Positions 13,816-16,365 of a DNA stretch of 16,365 bases are shown piece by piece. A program made the position numbers and the translations under genes. The DNA is taken from NCBI GenBank assembly GCA_030593645.1, contig JAUVGT010000053.1, forward strand, positions 1 through 16,365. The letters are read 5' to 3'. Position 1 is the first letter of the stretch. Each line of letters begins with the position of its first letter. The notes beneath the pieces were generated by a model. It did not search any database, was not told where the DNA came from, and saw nothing but the letters and a program-made list of their open reading frames with translations. This DNA is from Deltaproteobacteria bacterium (lineage in GTDB: Bacteria; Desulfobacterota; Desulfobacteria; Desulfobacterales; JAUVGT01).

Positions 13816-14490
13816 TCAACGTTCATTTTTTTCAAGTGGTGCAATGCATTTTTCATCATTATTTCGGACAGTATTTACCCGTTTTGATACAGGGTAGTAT
13901 TTAAAATCATTCACAGCGCCGTCTTTTAAAATCCGGTTTAGCTCTTCCACGTTATGATTCCCCGGGTCAAGCCATGAGTCATACGCTTCGGGTTTTAAAA
14001 CAACCGGCATCCTGTGATGAATACCCTTTATTGATTCACTCGCGTCAGTAGTAATAATCGTACACGATTTGTATTCACTTTCTCCTCCTTTCCATATTTC
14101 CCATAACCCTGCGAAACCAAACGGCGCATCTTCAGGCAGTGTGATGTACCAGGGCTGTTTATTTCCTTTTTCACCTTTCCATTCATAAAATCCATCCGCG
14201 ACGATTAAACATCGCCTTTTTTCAAACGCATCACGGAAACTTGGTTTTTCGGATAAGGTTTCACTGCGTGCATTTATCATTCTGATACCCATGGAAAGAT
14301 CTTTTGACCAGTGCGGTACAAATCCCCAATGGAGCTTACCCAATCTTGTATCAGAATACCGAATCACAGACAGAACTTCCTGTTCAGGTGCCACGTTGTA
14401 GTTCTCCACTGCGTCACAGGTTACAGTGTCCACATTGAATGTCTTTTCAATTTTACTGAGGGAATTATGATTTACAAACCGTCCACACAT
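13816..14490 (-). CDS. yedK: SOS response-associated peptidase (SRAP) family protein, YedK/HMCES type
   Basis: 224 residues, close to E. coli YedK. This family covalently caps abasic sites in single-stranded DNA through the N-terminal Cys after Met removal. Catalytic positions are intact: Cys2 in MCGRF, Asn73 in MINARSET, Glu103 in DGFYEWK and His158 in GIHHRMPVVL. Family blocks NVAPEQEV, LHWGFVPHW, FRDAFEKRRCLIVADGFYEW and FAGLWEIW are all present. The start is fixed by the need for Cys2, with GGGAAG as ribosome binding site. A weak minus-strand promoter candidate, TTGGAC at 14546-14541 and TAACTT at 14524-14519, lies upstream. I do not see an obvious LexA box. Confidence 0.95.
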   Translation of the reverse strand: MCGRFVNHNSLSKIEKTFNVDTVTCDAVENYNVAPEQEVLSVIRYSDTRLGKLHWGFVPHWSKDLSMGIRMINARSETLSEKPSFRDAFEKRRCLIVADGFYEWKGEKGNKQPWYITLPEDAPFGFAGLWEIWKGGESEYKSCTIITTDASESIKGIHHRMPVVLKPEAYDSWLDPGNHNVEELNRILKDGAVNDFKYYPVSKRVNTVRNNDEKCIAPLEKNER

Positions 14491-14591
14491 TTTTCTTCCC
14501 GATCATTCCAACCAGAGTAAGTTAGGAATTTATTAGTGAGGTCCAATGGGCATGAACATTGGCCAGCCCCTATAACCTTAAAATTACCTGT

Positions 14592-16067
14592 CTACCTTGT
14601 CAGTTTAAAATATGGAGTAATAATCAGATCGATCCTGCGATTAATCGCCCTGCCTTTTTCTGTACTATTTGACACGAGCGGACGCGTGGAACCGTACCCT
14701 ACCGCGATAATTTTATCAAATGGAAGTGTTTCGTTGGCAACCAAATACTGTCTTACCGCGTCCGCGCGTTGTTCAGAAAGATGCTCGTTTAAATCAGCCG
14801 ATCCGGTACTATCTGTATGGCCTTCAATTACCACGTCCACTTCTCCGAATGTTCGAATGACCCGCTGGACCTTACTCAGTAGCGCATAGTTACTCGGGAG
14901 GATCACACTCTTACCGACCGGAAATTTCATGGCCTTTAAACGAATAATCAACTGGTTTTCTTTTTTATAGATTTCAGCTTCCTTTGATTTAAAAAAATCC
15001 TGTACTTTGTAGAATAACTGGTTAAATCTTTTTTCAGCAATAAGACGTTCCTTTGCCGCAAGCTGTTCCTTTGATTGGCCTTCAAGCCCGGCGATCTGTT
15101 TTTTCAAAATATCAATCCTGGCCAGATACTCCCTGTTCTTTTCTTTTAAAAATACCCTGTCATATTCCTTGGCCTGGATTGTTTCTAATATATTATCAAC
15201 CTGCATATCAAAAGAATGATTGCGCATGTCCTGGGCTGAAAGTCTTTCTGCAATTCTATAGATGACTCCTTCATGCAGAATCGCAATACCTTCAGACCGC
15301 ATATTTTCAATTTTCTCACTGTGGTGTGCGATTTCGATCATCCGCAGTGCCATGAACAGAGCAAAATCGGCTTTTTCCCGCATTATTTCTTTTTTATACG
15401 GATTTTTTGTAATAAATTCATCTGCTTCATTCAGTGCCTTATGGGCTAACGCATATGATTTTGGAACAATCTTGTGAATCCCATTTTTTCTGGCCTCTGC
15501 AATCAGTTTTCTGACCTTACCAAGGGTTCTGGTTTTTATCGCTCTCAACTCGAGCTGACGAAAATTTTCAGTAACCTTTTCCCTGTTTTTTTGGGTGTAT
15601 TTTAAATTATTTTTCTCGAGCGCTTTTGTAAGGTCAAGAAAAGCTTCCTCTGCTACCGTGTAATCCTTACCTAATTTTACAGCACCCGCGGATCGGGCCA
15701 TATCACGGCCTTGAATCGTTTTCGCGATGATGTTTCTGGATATTTGAGCCTTATTCTCCGCACTGGACAGCTGCGTGCGTCCCATCGTTATATCTTCCCG
15801 TAATTTTAACAACTTACCACCGGCTGCCAATCTTTTTTTCGCGCTTGTCAAAGACTCTTCTGCTTTAGCAAACATGATCGGAGACAAAACATTGACCTGA
15901 TTTTTTCGAGCATTGGCTATATCATTGTCAAGTCGACTGATCAGCTCAGCTGGATTTTTAGTTTTTGAAACAGGTTTTACCTTTAACTTACCCCCGCCGC
16001 AGCTCCCGAGAAAAAATAACGCGGCGATGATCAGTGTCGTCATGACTATTTCTTTTCTTTTCAACAT
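14592..16067 (-). CDS. OmpA-family peptidoglycan-binding lipoprotein with long coiled-coil region
   Basis: 491 residues from ATG 16067. I chose this start because GGAAGGGGTATGAT gives a good ribosome binding site and the signal peptide is then of normal length; the upstream in-frame ATG at 16088 adds seven residues. The lipobox LGSC places the lipidated Cys at 23, followed by GGG, so it is an outer-membrane lipoprotein candidate. Residues about 35-370 are helical and charged, with two copies of an alanine-rich A-x-x-A-L-x-x-A pattern (FAKAEESLTSAKKRL and YALAHKALNEADEF), DUF4398-like. The C-terminal OmpA domain is complete: VILPSNYALL, IEGHTDSTGSADLNEHLSEQRADAVRQYL with the Asp and Arg that hold meso-diaminopimelate, GYGSTRP, and GRAINRRIDLII. 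It is likely a periplasm-spanning link between outer membrane and peptidoglycan. Confidence 0.93.
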   Translation of the reverse strand: MLKRKEIVMTTLIIAALFFLGSCGGGKLKVKPVSKTKNPAELISRLDNDIANARKNQVNVLSPIMFAKAEESLTSAKKRLAAGGKLLKLREDITMGRTQLSSAENKAQISRNIIAKTIQGRDMARSAGAVKLGKDYTVAEEAFLDLTKALEKNNLKYTQKNREKVTENFRQLELRAIKTRTLGKVRKLIAEARKNGIHKIVPKSYALAHKALNEADEFITKNPYKKEIMREKADFALFMALRMIEIAHHSEKIENMRSEGIAILHEGVIYRIAERLSAQDMRNHSFDMQVDNILETIQAKEYDRVFLKEKNREYLARIDILKKQIAGLEGQSKEQLAAKERLIAEKRFNQLFYKVQDFFKSKEAEIYKKENQLIIRLKAMKFPVGKSVILPSNYALLSKVQRVIRTFGEVDVVIEGHTDSTGSADLNEHLSEQRADAVRQYLVANETLPFDKIIAVGYGSTRPLVSNSTEKGRAINRRIDLIITPYFKLTR

Positions 16068-16106
16068 ATCATACCCCTTCCGCGTCACTATTTCTTATGG
16101 AAAAAT

Positions 16107-16230
16107 CTATTGCCTATAATAGTTGGAAACCGGGTCAGTAATTAGAAATGTATCAAACTCAAGTTGTCGATTTATATCCTTCTCATTTAATGCCCTTATG
16201 ATAAAATCCGCATTAAAACAAGCCAATATT
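16107..16230 (-). pseudogene. Possible C-terminal remnant of a gene cut by copy 3 of the palindromic element
   Basis: On the minus strand an open frame emerges from the repeat at 16230 and reads ILACFNADFIIRALNEKDI, then NRQLEFDTFLITDPVSNYYRQ and a stop at 16107, 39 bp before the OmpA lipoprotein gene. The composition is protein-like, but I recognise no family, and the part that would lie upstream of the repeat is outside the window. It could equally be non-coding. Confidence 0.3.
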
Positions 16231-16355
16231 GACGGTTTCGTAAAAAGTCCAACTTCTGCGTTGTGCTGCATTTCGCAATCATTCAACGTACTATAAGTAC
16301 GCTTCATGATTACGAAATTTGCACGCCTTGAATTTGAACTTTTTACGAAACCGTC
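16231..16355 (-). mobile_element. Palindromic MITE-like element, copy 3 (125 bp, opposite orientation)
   Basis: Same unit as at 823-947 and 5977-6101, inverted relative to them. Its ends GACGGTTTCG and CGAAACCGTC are perfect complements, and it differs from copy 1 at two positions. The flanking 7-mers (CAATATT, TCATTCG) are not a direct repeat. No transposase is encoded. Confidence 0.85.
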
Positions 16356-16365
16356 TCATTCGGAC

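Overview
The window looks like chromosome of a moderately AT-rich, Gram-negative anaerobe, most likely a Desulfobacterales-type (Desulfobacterota) bacterium. I base this on gene content: a DUF3786 protein with an N-terminal four-cysteine Fe-S domain, a divergent archaeal-like PurC, a PEGA-repeat exported protein, an OmpA-type lipoprotein, and scattered palindromic repeats of a kind I associate from memory with that group. Taxonomy is inference; there is no rRNA or tRNA in the window.

Layout. 1-2327 (minus strand) is a four-gene cell-envelope cluster: an exported transglutaminase-like protein, an overlapping hypothetical, a small one-helix membrane protein broken by a palindromic element, and a membrane-anchored TIM-barrel/glycoside-hydrolase-like protein that runs off the left edge. 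2546-3682 (plus) is a purC-like SAICAR synthetase. It converges on a minus-strand run (6745 to 3831) of OsmC-like protein, SRPBCC/AHSA1 protein (disrupted), ADP-ribosylglycohydrolase and DUF3786 Fe-S protein. 7052-8378 (plus) holds a four-helix membrane protein with a strong terminator, a second and unrelated MITE-like element with a perfect 9-bp target duplication, and a hypothetical soluble protein. 8717-10667 is a self-contained unit: consensus-like sigma-70 promoter, six-repeat PEGA protein, small exported protein, intrinsic terminator. 12455-10685 (minus) is rmuC overlapping a Nim/PPOX flavoprotein gene by 44 nt. 12793-13716 (plus) is a CitE/malyl-CoA-lyase-like enzyme, converging on an SRAP (YedK/HMCES) gene. 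16067-14592 (minus) is an OmpA-family lipoprotein, followed at the right edge by a third copy of the palindromic element.

The strongest observations concern the palindromic family (125-bp unit, three copies). One copy splits the SRPBCC gene: it is flanked by a 7-bp direct repeat, and removing the insert plus one repeat restores a perfect 150-residue reading frame. Another copy splits a small membrane-protein gene. Differences among copies in the paired arms preserve base pairing, either by compensatory double changes or by G-T wobbles that all fall on the same strand. This points to a folded single strand (RNA or ssDNA) rather than an inert scar. I saw no phage, CRISPR, classical defence island or autonomous transposase gene.
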